Source: Coriaria nepalensis
Taxonomy: Eukaryota; Streptophyta; Magnoliopsida; Cucurbitales; Coriariaceae
NCBI GenBank assembly: GCA_027186245.1
Contig: CP114487.1
Location: 5,389,001 to 5,453,000 of the forward strand
Direction of reading: 5' to 3'
Length of the DNA stretch: 64,000 nt
A model generated the notes under the pieces. That model was given only the letters and a program-made list of their open reading frames with translations. It did no database searches and had not been told where the DNA came from. Positions 1 through 10,200 of the stretch are shown here, one piece after another. A program made the position numbers and the translations under genes. Every line of letters begins with the position of its first letter. Position 1 is the first letter of the stretch.

Positions 1-142
1 GCGTTAAAATGTCCATTAGCGAGTTGTGCGTGAAACTCATATTTGAACTGCGAAAATAGAATTCATTCGAATTGCTTCTAATTGATTTATTAACTTGAGG
101 TGACTCATTAACATGATTCTGAACTTGAACTAATGCACACAT
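1..142 (+). repeat. Monomer type m1
   Basis: Diagnostic features are the start 'gcgttaaaatgtcc', the phrase 'catatttgaactgcg', 'gcttctaattgattta' without the usual 'aaatga', 'gaggtgactca' and 'gattctgaacttgaacta'. Later copies vary at the start ('gcgttagaatggcc', 'gcgttaaaatggcc') and at 'cattaac', 'cattgac' or 'cactgac', which helps to type HORs. Confidence 0.9.
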
Positions 143-146
143 GTGT
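137..146. other. 10-bp palindrome at the m1/m2 joint
   Basis: ACACATGTGT reads the same on both strands and sits across the joint between m1 and m2. It recurs at this joint in many HORs, while others have the 2-bp shorter 'acacgtgt'. It is one of a set of CANNTG palindromes at monomer joints. Protein binding is untested. Confidence 0.7.
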
Positions 147-284
147 TACAATGGCCTATAGCAAGATGTGCATGAACTCATGTATGAAGTGCAAAATAAA
201 ATTCGTTCGAATTGCTTCTAAATGATTTTATTGACTTGAGATGACTTCATTGACTTTATTTTGAACTCGAACAGTTGCACACAT
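143..284 (+). repeat. Monomer type m2
   Basis: Diagnostic features are the start 'gtgttacaatggcctat', 'catgtatgaagtgcaaaa', an extra T in 'aaatgattttattgac', and 'cattgactttattttgaac' followed by 'tcgaacagttgcac'. Many later copies have 'gcaaagtaaaattcg' or 'ttcgttccagttgc', useful as HOR markers. Confidence 0.9.
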
Positions 285-425
285 GCGTTAAAATAGGCAT
301 TAGCAAATTGTGCATGAAACTCATGTTTGAAGTGTGAAAATAGAATTCGTTCGAATTGCATCTAAATGATTAATTGATTTAATGTGACTCATTGACATGA
401 TTTTGAGTTTGACAAATGCAGACGT
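285..425 (+). repeat. Monomer type m3
   Basis: Diagnostic features are 'cattagcaaattgtgc', 'gaagtgtgaaaatag' (or 'gtgtcaaaatag' in some HORs), 'ttgcatctaaatgatt', 'gatttaatgtgact' and 'gattttgagtttga'. The first copy has 'aataggc' where most copies have 'aatgggc'. Confidence 0.9.
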
Positions 426-568
426 GCACCGAAAGAGATCATTAGCACGTTGTGCATGAAACTCATAGTTAAAATACATAAAGAGAATTTGTTCGAATTG
501 CTTCCAAATGATTTACTGACTTGAGATGACTCGTTGACATGATTTTCAACTTGAAGAAATGCCCGCAT
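426..568 (+). repeat. Monomer type m4
   Basis: Diagnostic features are 'gcaccgaaagagatc', 'cattagcacgttgtgc', 'catagttaaaatacat', 'gatgactcgttgacatga' and 'ttttcaacttgaagaaatgc'. In one HOR class the run after 'aaatag' carries a 4-bp CTAT insertion, listed separately. Confidence 0.9.
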
Positions 569-711
569 GCCCTAAGAATCCCAATAGCAAGATGTGCATG
601 AAACTCATGTTTGAAGTGTAAAAATAGAAAATGTTCGATTTGTTTTCAAATGATTTATCGATATAGGGTGACTCAATGTTACATGATTTTGAACTTGAAC
701 AATGCACACGT
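569..711 (+). repeat. Monomer type m5
   Basis: Diagnostic features are the start 'gccctaagaatccc', 'aatagcaagatgtgc', 'aaaatagaaaatgttcgat' in place of the usual GAATTC block, and 'gatatagggtgactcaatg'. A 15-bp deletion after 'tcgattt' marks one HOR class, listed separately. Confidence 0.9.
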
Positions 712-713
712 GT
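706..713. other. 8-bp palindrome at the m5/m6 joint, G-box core
   Basis: ACACGTGT is palindromic and has the CACGTG core. In many later copies it reads 'acacgtgc', which keeps the core but breaks the outer symmetry. CACGTG is a known binding core for plant bZIP and bHLH factors, but nothing here shows use. Confidence 0.6.
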
Positions 714-853
714 ACCAAAAAGATCATTAGCAAGTTGTGCATGAAATCCATAATTGAAATGCGACAACATAATTTGTTGGAATAGCTTCTAAATGATTTA
801 TTGACTTGAGATGGCCCATTGACATGATTTTGAATTTGAACAAATTTACACAT
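712..853 (+). repeat. Monomer type m6
   Basis: Diagnostic features are 'gtaccaaaaagatc' or 'gcaccaaaaagatc', 'gcatgaaatccataatt', either 'gcgacaacagaatttgttgg' or 'gccaaaaaaagaatttgttc', and 'gagatggcccattgac'. The two alternative middle segments define HOR classes. Copy 1 has 'caacataattt' where the later copies of this block have 'caacagaattt'. Confidence 0.9.
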
Positions 854-994
854 GGGTTAAAATGGGCATTAGCAAGTTATGCGCGAAACTCATGTTTGAA
901 GTCCAAAATAGAATTCATTCGAATTGCTCCTAAATGATTTACTAATTTCAGTAGACTCGTTGACGTGATTTTGAATTTGAACAAATGCACACGT
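854..994 (+). repeat. Monomer type m7
   Basis: Diagnostic features are 'gggttaaaatgggc', 'agcaagttatgc', 'gaagtccaaaatag', 'gctcctaaatgatttac' and 'gactcgttgacgtgat'. Variants 'gcacctaaatg', 'gagtagactcg', 'gagtaggctcg' and 'gaggtgactcg' separate HOR classes and allow exchange tracts to be traced. Confidence 0.9.
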
Positions 995-995
995 G
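990..995. other. CACGTG core at the m7/m8 joint
   Basis: The joint reads 'gcacacgtgcacc', with overlapping palindromes CACGTG and GTGCAC. It is kept in nearly every m7/m8 joint I looked at. One class has 'gcacaggtgcacc' instead, for example at 20154-20166. Confidence 0.6.
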
Positions 996-1138
996 CACCA
1001 AAACGATTATTTACAAGTTGTGCATGAAACTCTTAATTGAAATGCGAAAATAGAATTCGTTCGAATTCCTTCCAAATTCTTTATTGAGTTAAGGTGACAC
1101 ATTCACATGATTTTGAACATGTACAAAGAGGCACACAT
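995..1138 (+). repeat. Monomer type m8
   Basis: Diagnostic features are 'gcaccaaaacgattattt', 'gaaactcttaattgaaatg', 'gaattccttccaaattc', 'ttattgagttaagg' and 'gaacatgtacaaagaggc'. At 144 bp it is the longest monomer. Later copies often read 'gttaagggacacattc', which is 2 bp shorter. Confidence 0.9.
1053..1068. other. Dyad: 7-bp arms around TT in m8
   Basis: GAATTCG, then TT, then CGAATTC forms an exact inverted repeat with a 2-nt centre. Other monomers keep shorter versions: 'aattcgttcgaatt' with 6-bp arms, or 'aattcattcgaatt' with 5-bp arms. The position is conserved within the monomer, making it the most regular symmetric element of the family. Confidence 0.75.
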
Positions 1139-2278
1139 GCGTTAAAATGTCCATTAGCGAGTTGTGCGTGAAACTCATATTTGAACTGCGAAAATAGAAT
1201 TCATTCGAATTGCTTCTAATTGATTTATTGACTTGAGGTGACTCATTAACATGATTCTGAACTTGAACTAATGCACACATGTGTTACAATGGCCTATAGC
1301 AAGATGTGCATGAACTCATGTATGAAGTGCAAAATAAAATTCGTTCGAATTGCTTCTAAATGATTTTATTGACTTGAGATGACTTTCATTGACTTTATTT
1401 TGAACTCGAACAGTTGCACACATGCGTTAAAATGGGCATTAGCAAATTGTGCATGAAACTCATGTTTGAAGTGTGAAAATAAAATTCGTTCGAATTGCAT
1501 CTAAATGATTAATTGATTTAATGTGACTCATTGACATGATTTTGAGTTTGAACAAATGCAGACGTGCACCGAAAGAGATCATTAGCACGATGTGCTTGAA
1601 ACTCATAGTTAAAATACATAAAGAGAATTTTTTCGAATTGCTTCCAAATGATTTACTGACTTGAGATGACTCGTTGACATGATTTTCAACTTGAAGAAAT
1701 GCCCGCATGCCCTAAGAATCCCAATAGCAAGATGTGCATGAAACTCATGTTTGAAGTGTAAAAATAGAAAATGTTCGATTTGTTTTCAAATGATTTATCG
1801 ATATAGGGTGACTCAATGTTACATGATTTTGAACTTGAACATTGCACACGTGTACCAAAAAGATCATTAGCAAGTTGTGCATGAAATCCATAATTGAAAT
1901 GCGACAACAGAATTTGTTGGAATAGCTTCTAAATGATTTATTGACTTGAGATGGCCCATTGACATGATTTTGAATTTGAACAAATTTACACATGGGTTAA
2001 AATGGGCATTAGCAAGTAATGCGTGAAACTCATGTTTGAAGTCGAAAATAGAATTCATTCGAATTGCTCCTAAATGATTTACTAATTTCAGTAGACTCGT
2101 TGACGTGATTTTGAATTTGAACAAATGCACACGTGCACCAAAACGATTATTTACAAGTTGTGCATGAAACTCTTAATTGAAATGCGAAAATAGAATTCGT
2201 TCGAATTCCTTCCAAATTCTTTATTGAGTTAAGGTGACACATTCACATGATTTTGAACATGTACAAAGAGGCACACAT

Positions 2279-4556
2279 GCGTTAAAATGTCCATTAGCGA
2301 GTTGTGCGTGAAACTCATATTTGAACTGCGAAAATAGAATTCATTCGAATTGCTTCTAATTGATTTATTAACTTGAGGTGACTCATTAACATGATTCTGA
2401 ACTTGAACTAATGCACACATGTGTTACAATGGCCTATAGCAAGATGTGCATGAACTCATGTATGAAGTGCAAAATAAAATTCGTTCGAATTGCTTCTAAA
2501 TGATTTTATTGACTTGAGATGACTTCATTGACTTTATTTTGAACTCGAACAGTTGCACACATGCGTTAAAATAGGCATTAGCAAATTGTGCATGAAACTC
2601 ATGTTTGAAGTGTGAAAATAGAATTCGTTCGAATTGCATCTAAATGATTAATTGATTTAATGTGACTCATTGACATGATTTTGAGTTTGACAAATGCAGA
2701 CGTGCACCGAAAGAGATCATTAGCACGTTGTGCATGAAACTCATAGTTAAAATACATAAAGAGAATTTGTTCGAATTGCTTCCAAATGATTTACTGACTT
2801 GAGATGACTCGTTGACATGATTTTCAACTTGAAGAAATGCCCGCATGCCCTAAGAATCCCAATAGCAAGATGTGCATGAAACTCATGTTTGAAGTGTAAA
2901 AATAGAAAATGTTCGATTTGTTTTCAAATGATTTATCGATATAGGGTGACTCAATGTTACATGATTTTGAACTTGAACAATGCACACGTGTACCAAAAAG
3001 ATCATTAGCAAGTTGTGCATGAAATCCATAATTGAAATGCGACAACAGAATTTGTTGGAATAGCTTCTAAATGATTTATTGACTTGAGATGGCCCATTGA
3101 CATGATTTTGAATTTGAACAAATTTACACATGGGTTAAAATGGGCATTAGCAAGTTATGCGCGAAACTCATGTTTGAAGTCCAAAATAGAATTCATTCGA
3201 ATTGCTCCTAAATGATTTACTAATTTCAGTAGACTCGTTGACGTGATTTTGAATTTGAACAAATGCACACGTGCACCAAAACGATTATTTACAAGTTGTG
3301 CATGAAACTCTTAATTGAAATGCGAAAATAGAATTCGTTCGAATTCCTTCCAAATTCTTTATTGAGTTAAGGTGACACATTCACATGATTTTGAACATGT
3401 ACAAAGAGGCACACATGCGTTAAAATGTCCATTAGCGAGTTGTGCGTGAAACTCATATTTGAACTGCGAAAATAGAATTCATTCGAATTGCTTCTAATTG
3501 ATTTATTGACTTGAGGTGACTCATTAACATGATTCTGAACTTGAACTAATGCACACATGTGTTACAATGGCCTATAGCAAGATGTGCATGAACTCATGTA
3601 TGAAGTGCAAAATAAAATTCGTTCGAATTGCTTCTAAATGATTTTATTGACTTGAGATGACTTTCATTGACTTTATTTTGAACTCGAACAGTTGCACACA
3701 TGCGTTAAAATGGGCATTAGCAAATTGTGCATGAAACTCATGTTTGAAGTGTGAAAATAAAATTCGTTCGAATTGCATCTAAATGATTAATTGATTTAAT
3801 GTGACTCATTGACATGATTTTGAGTTTGAACAAATGCAGACGTGCACCGAAAGAGATCATTAGCACGATGTGCTTGAAACTCATAGTTAAAATACATAAA
3901 GAGAATTTTTTCGAATTGCTTCCAAATGATTTACTGACTTGAGATGACTCGTTGACATGATTTTCAACTTGAAGAAATGCCCGCATGCCCTAAGAATCCC
4001 AATAGCAAGATGTGCATGAAACTCATGTTTGAAGTGTAAAAATAGAAAATGTTCGATTTGTTTTCAAATGATTTATCGATATAGGGTGACTCAATGTTAC
4101 ATGATTTTGAACTTGAACATTGCACACGTGTACCAAAAAGATCATTAGCAAGTTGTGCATGAAATCCATAATTGAAATGCGACAACAGAATTTGTTGGAA
4201 TAGCTTCTAAATGATTTATTGACTTGAGATGGCCCATTGACATGATTTTGAATTTGAACAAATTTACACATGGGTTAAAATGGGCATTAGCAAGTAATGC
4301 GTGAAACTCATGTTTGAAGTCGAAAATAGAATTCATTCGAATTGCTCCTAAATGATTTACTAATTTCAGTAGACTCGTTGACGTGATTTTGAATTTGAAC
4401 AAATGCACACGTGCACCAAAACGATTATTTACAAGTTGTGCATGAAACTCTTAATTGAAATGCGAAAATAGAATTCGTTCGAATTCCTTCCAAATTCTTT
4501 ATTGAGTTAAGGTGACACATTCACATGATTTTGAACATGTACAAAGAGGCACACAT
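2279..4556 (+). repeat. 2,278-bp HOR pair, copy 2
   Basis: It repeats copy 1 at an exact 2,278-bp offset. The only difference I noticed is 'caacataattt' in copy 1 against 'caacagaattt' near 3050. Confidence 0.93.
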
Positions 4557-6570
4557 GCGTTAAAATGTCCATTAGCGAGTTGTGCGTGAAACTCATATTT
4601 GAACTGCGAAAATAGAATTCATTCGAATTGCTTCTAATTGATTTATTAACTTGAGGTGACTCATTAACATGATTCTGAACTTGAACTAATGCACACATGT
4701 GTTACAATGGCCTATAGCAAGATGTGCATGAACTCATGTATGAAGTGCAAAATAAAATTCGTTCGAATTGCTTCTAAATGATTTTATTGACTTGAGATGA
4801 CTTCATTGACTTTATTTTGAACTCGAACAGTTGCACACATGCGTTAAAATAGGCATTAGCAAATTGTGCATGAAACTCATGTTTGAAGTGTGAAAATAGA
4901 ATTCGTTCGAATTGCATCTAAATGATTAATTGATTTAATGTGACTCATTGACATGATTTTGAGTTTGACAAATGCAGACGTGCACCGAAAGAGATCATTA
5001 GCACGTTGTGCATGAAACTCATAGTTAAAATACATAAAGAGAATTTGTTCGAATTGCTTCCAAATGATTTACTGACTTGAGATGACTCGTTGACATGATT
5101 TTCAACTTGAAGAAATGCCCGCATGCCCTAAGAATCCCAATAGCAAGATGTGCATGAAACTCATGTTTGAAGTGTAAAAATAGAAAATGTTCGATTTGTT
5201 TTCAAATGATTTATCGATATAGGGTGACTCAATGTTACATGATTTTGAACTTGAACAATGCACACGTGTACCAAAAAGATCATTAGCAAGTTGTGCATGA
5301 AATCCATAATTGAAATGCGACAACAGAATTTGTTGGAATAGCTTCTAAATGATTTATTGACTTGAGATGGCCCATTGACATGATTTTGAATTTGAACAAA
5401 TTTACACATGGGTTAAAATGGGCATTAGCAAGTTATGCGCGAAACTCATGTTTGAAGTCCAAAATAGAATTCATTCGAATTGCTCCTAAATGATTTACTA
5501 ATTTCAGTAGACTCGTTGACGTGATTTTGAATTTGAACAAATGCACACGTGCACCAAAACGATTATTTACAAGTTGTGCATGAAACTCTTAATTGAAATG
5601 CGAAAATAGAATTCGTTCGAATTCCTTCCAAATTCTTTATTGAGTTAAGGTGACACATTCACATGATTTTGAACATGTACAAAGAGGCACACATGCGTTA
5701 AAATGTCCATTAGCGAGTTGTGCGTGAAACTCATATTTGAACTGCGAAAATAGAATTCATTCGAATTGCTTCTAATTGATTTATTGACTTGAGGTGACTC
5801 ATTAACATGATTCTGAACTTGAACTAATGCACACATGTGTTACAATGGCCTATAGCAAGATGTGCATGAACTCATGTATGAAGTGCAAAATAAAATTCGT
5901 TCGAATTGCTTCTAAATGATTTTATTGACTTGAGATGACTTTCATTGACTTTATTTTGAACTCGAACAGTTGCACACATGCGTTAAAATGGGCATTAGCA
6001 AATTGTGCATGAAACTCATGTTTGAAGTGTGAAAATAAAATTCGTTCGAATTGCATCTAAATGATTAATTGATTTAATGTGACTCATTGACATGATTTTG
6101 AGTTTGAACAAATGCAGACGTGCACCGAAAGAGATCATTAGCACGATGTGCTTGAAACTCATAGTTAAAATACATAAAGAGAATTTTTTCGAATTGCTTC
6201 CAAATGATTTACTGACTTGAGATGACTCGTTGACATGATTTTCAACTTGAAGAAATGCCCGCATGCCCTAAGAATCCCAATAGCAAGATGTGCATGAAAC
6301 TCATGTTTGAAGTGTAAAAATAGAAAATGTTCGATTTGTTTTCAAATGATTTATCGATATAGGGTGACTCAATGTTACATGATTTTGAACTTGAACATTG
6401 CACACGTGTACCAAAAAGATCATTAGCAAGTTGTGCATGAAATCCATAATTGAAATGCGACAACAGAATTTGTTGGAATAGCTTCTAAATGATTTATTGA
6501 CTTGAGATGGCCCATTGACATGATTTTGAATTTGAACAAATTTACACATGGGTTAAAATGGGCATTAGCA
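4557..6570 (+). repeat. 2,278-bp HOR pair, copy 3 (incomplete)
   Basis: It follows copy 2 at the 2,278-bp offset until about 6570. There m7 changes from 'agtaatgcgtg' to 'agttatgcgtg' with 'ctcttgtttg', and from there the sequence belongs to the next HOR class. The HOR phase is unbroken, so the class switch lies inside a monomer. Confidence 0.85.
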
Positions 6571-6834
6571 AGTTATGCGTGAAACTCTTGTTTGAAGTCC
6601 AAAATAGAATTCATTCGAATTGCTCCTAAGTGATTCACTAATTTGAGTAGACTCGTTGACGTGATTTTGAATTTGAACAAATGCACACGTGCACCAAAAC
6701 GATTATTTGCAAGTTGTGCATGAAACTCTTAATTGAAATGCGAAAATAGAATTCGTTCGAATTCCTTCCAAATTCTTTATTGAGTTAAGGTGACACATTC
6801 ACATGATTTTGAACATGTACAAAGAGGCACACAT
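6571..6834 (+). repeat. End of HOR 5695 (m7 to m8) in a new class
   Basis: This completes the HOR begun at 5695 but carries markers of the following HORs: 'ctcctaagtgattcac' in m7 and 'attatttgcaag' in m8. Confidence 0.8.
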
Positions 6835-7973
6835 GCGTTAAAATGTCCATTAGCGAGTTGTGCGTGAAACTCATATTTGAACTGCGAAAATAGAATTCAT
6901 TCGAATTGCTTCTAATTGATTTATTGACTTGAGGTGACTCATTAACATGATTCTGAACTTGAACTAATGCACACATGTGTTACAATGGCCTATAGCAAGA
7001 TGTGCATGAACTCATGTATGAAGTGCAAAATAAAATTCGTTCGAATTGCTTCTAAATGATTTTATTGACTTGAGATGACTTCATTGACTTTATTTTGAAC
7101 TCGAACAGTTGCACACATGCGTTAAAATGGGCATTAGCAAATTGTGCATGAAACTCATGTTTGAAGTGTCAAAATAGAATACGTTCGGATTGCATCTAAA
7201 TGATTTATTGATTCAATGTGACTTATTGACAAGATTTTGAGTTTGAACAAATGCAGACATGCACCGAAAGAGATCATTAGCACGTTGTGCATGAAACTCA
7301 TAGTTAAAATACATAAATAGAATTTGTTCGAATTGCTTCAAAATGATTTACTGACTTGAGATGACTCTTTGACATGATTTTCAACTTGATGAAATGCCCG
7401 CATGCCCTAAGAATCCCAATAGCAGGATGTGCATGAAACTCATGTTTGAAGTGCGAAAATAGAAAATGTTCGATTTCCTTTCAAATCATTTATTGATATA
7501 GGGTGACTCAATGTGACATGATTTTGAACTTGAACATTGCACACGTGTACCAAAAAGATCATTAGCAAGTTGTGCATGAAATCCATAATTGAAATGCGAC
7601 AACAGAATTTGTTGGAATTGCTTCTAAATGATTTATTGACTTGAGATGGCCCATTGACATGATTTTGAATTTGAACAAATTTACACATCGGTTAAAATGG
7701 GCATTAGCAAGTTATGCGTGAAACTCTTGTTTGAAGTCCAAAATAGAATTCATTCGAATTGCTCCTAAGTGATTCACTAATTTGAGTAGACTCATTGACG
7801 TGATTTTGAATTTGAACAAATGCACACGTGCACCAAAACGATTATTTGCAAGTTGTGCATGAAACTCTTAATTGAAATGCGAAAATAGAATTCGTTCGAA
7901 TTCCTTCCAAATTCTTTATTGAGTTAAGGTGACACATTCACATGATTTTGAACATGTACAAAGAGGCACATAT
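6835..7973 (+). repeat. HOR unit, 1,139 bp
   Basis: Complete m1 to m8. It shares 'gtgtcaaaatagaatacg' in m3 and 'tcctttcaaatcatt' in m5 with the next unit, and 'acacatcggtt' at the m6/m7 joint. Confidence 0.9.
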
Positions 7974-9112
7974 GCGTTAAAATGGCTATTAGCGAGTTGT
8001 GCGTGAAACTCATATTTGAACTGCGAAAATAGAATTCATTCGAATTGCTTCTAATTGATTTATTGACTTGAGGTGACTCACTGACATGATTCTGAACTTG
8101 AACTAATGCACACGTGTTACAATGGCCTATAACAAGATGTGCATGAAACTCATGTATGAAGTGCAAAATAAAATTCGTTCCAGTTGCTTCCAAATGATTT
8201 TATTGACATGAGATGACTTCATTGACTTTATTTTGAACTCGAACAGTTGCACACATGCGTTAAAATGGGCATTAGCAAATTGTGCCTGAAACTCATGTTT
8301 GAAGTGTCAAAATAGAATACGTTCAGATTGCATCTAAATGATTTATTGATTTAATGTGACTTATTGACATGATTTTGAGTTTGAACAAATGCAGACATGC
8401 ACCGAAAGAGATCATTAGCACGTTCTGCTTGAAACTCATAGTTAAAATACATAAATAGAATTTGTTCGAATTGCTTCAAAATGATTTACTGACTTGAGAT
8501 GACTCGTTGACATGATTTTCAACTTGAAGAAATGCCCGCATGCCCTAAGAATCCCAATAGCAGGATGTGCATGAAACTCATGTTTGAAGTGCGAAAATAG
8601 AAAATGTTCGATTTCCTTTCAAATCATTTATCGATATAGGGTGACTCAATGTGACATGATTTTGAACTTGAACATTGCACACGTGTACCAAAAAGATCAT
8701 TAGCAAGTTGTGCATGAAATCCATAATTGAAATGCGAAAACAGAATTTGTTGGAATTGCTTCTAAATGATTTATTGACTTGAGATGGCCCATTGACATGA
8801 TTTTGAATTTGAACAAATTTACACATGGGTTAAAACGATTATTTGCAAGTTGTGCATGAAACTCTTAATTGAAATGCGAAAATAGAATTCATTCGAATTG
8901 CTCCTAAATGATTTACTAATTTGAGTAGACTCGTTGACGTGATTTTGAATTTGAACAAATGCACACGTGCACCAAAACGATTATTTGCAAGTTGTGCATG
9001 AAACTCTTAATTGAAATGCGAAAATAGAATTCGTTCGAATTCCTTCCAAATTCTTTATTGAGTTAAGGTGACACATTCACATGATTTTGAACATGTACAA
9101 AGAGGCACATAT
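7974..9112 (+). repeat. HOR unit, 1,139 bp, with a converted m7
   Basis: Complete m1 to m8 by length. The first half of m7 (8836-8879) has m8 sequence, listed separately. m2 is of the 'ttcgttccagttgc' type and the m1/m2 joint is the short 'acacgtgt' form. Confidence 0.9.
8836..8879 (+). other. m8 sequence inside m7 (conversion-like tract)
   Basis: After the shared 'gggttaaaa' the expected m7 text is replaced by 'cgattatttgcaagttg', 'ctcttaattgaaatgcg', all diagnostic of m8. At 'aatagaattcattcg' it returns to m7 with 'gctcctaaatg'. A normal m8 follows. HOR length stays at 1,139 bp, so this is replacement, not insertion. Confidence 0.85.
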
Positions 9113-10200
9113 GCGTTAAAATGGCTATTAGCGAGTTGTGCGTGAAACTCATATTTGAACTGCGAAAATAGAATTCATTCGAATTGCTTCTAATTGATTT
9201 ATTGACTTGAGGTGACTCACTGACATGATTCTGAACTTGAACTAATGCACACGTGTTACAATGGCCTATAACAAGATGTGCATGAAACTCATGTATGAAG
9301 TGCAAAATAAAATTCGTTCCAGTTGCTTCCAAATGATTTTATTGACATGAGACGACTTCATTGACTTTATTTTGAACTCGAACAGTTGCACACATGCGTT
9401 AAAATGGGCATTAGCAAATTGTGCATGAAACTCATGTTTGAAGTGTGAAAATAGAATTCGTTCGAATTGCATCTAAATGATTAATTGATTTAATGTGACT
9501 CATTGACATGATTTTGAGTTTGAACAAATGCAGACATGCACCGAAAGAGATCATTAGCACGTTGTGCATGAAACTCATAGTTAAAATACATAAATAGAAT
9601 TTGTTCGAATTGCTTCAAAATGATTTACTGACTTGAGATGACTCGTTGACATGATTTTCAACTTGAAGAAATGCCCGCATGCCCTAAGAATCCCAATAGC
9701 AGGATGTGCATGAAACTCATGTTTGAAGTGCGAAAATAGAAAATGTTCGATTTCCTTTCAAATCATTCATTGATATAGGGTGACTCAATGTGACATGATT
9801 TTGAACTTGAACATTGCACACGTGCACCAAAAAGATCATTAGCAAGTGGTGCATGAAATCCACAATTGAAATGCGAAAACAGAATTTGTTGGAATTGCTT
9901 CTAAATGATTTATTGACTTGAGATGGCCCATTGACATGATTTTGAATATGAACAAATTTACACGGGTTAAAATGGGCATTAGCAAGTTATGCGTGAAACT
10001 CATGTTTGAAGTCCAAAATAGAATTCATTCGAATTGCTCCTAAATGATTTACTAATTTCAGTAGACTCGTTGACGTGATTTTGAATTTGAACTCTTAATT
10101 GAAATGCGAAAATAGAATTCGTTCGAATTCCTTCCAAATTCTTTATTGAGTTAAGGTGACACATTTACATGATTTTGAACATGTACAAAGAGGCACACAT
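9113..10200 (+). repeat. HOR unit shortened to 1,088 bp
   Basis: m1 to m7 are present and m8 has lost 48 bp at 10090-10092. A further 2 bp are lost at the m6/m7 joint, where it reads 'tttacacgggtt' instead of 'tttacacatgggtt'. m1, m2 and m3 resemble those of the HOR at 13619. Confidence 0.9.
10090..10092 (+). other. 48-bp deletion joint in m8
   Basis: The text runs 'gaatttgaactcttaatt', joining the end of m7 to the 'ctcttaattg' of m8. The expected 48 bp that carry the m8 start and 'caagttgtgcatgaa' are missing. The two ends share only 'aac', which fits a microhomology-mediated deletion. Confidence 0.85.

Larger units (their letters stand above)
1..1138 (+). repeat. Reference higher-order repeat unit (m1 to m8)
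   Basis: This is the first complete eight-monomer unit and the phase reference used here. Monomer lengths are 142, 142, 141, 143, 143, 142, 141 and 144 bp. Monomers of different type are clearly diverged from one another, while the same type in the next unit (1139-2278) differs at only about a dozen positions. That contrast between monomers within a unit and units as wholes defines a higher-order repeat. The choice of m1 as the start is arbitrary. Confidence 0.95.
1..2278 (+). repeat. 2,278-bp HOR pair, copy 1
   Basis: Two HORs of 1,138 and 1,140 bp alternate. The first has 'aatagaattcg' and 'gacaaatgc' in m3, 'gttgtgcatg' in m4 and 'aacaatgc' in m5. The second has 'aataaaattcg', 'gaacaaatgc', 'gatgtgcttg' and 'aacattgc' at those places. 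The pair then repeats as a unit. Confidence 0.93.

Noticed and set aside
1..1138. A CENP-B box (TTCGTTGGAARCGGG-like) in the monomer
   Set aside because: m8-type 'attcgttcgaattcctt' and m6-type 'tttgttggaattgc' resemble the first half, but the essential CGGG of the second half is missing in every monomer I checked.
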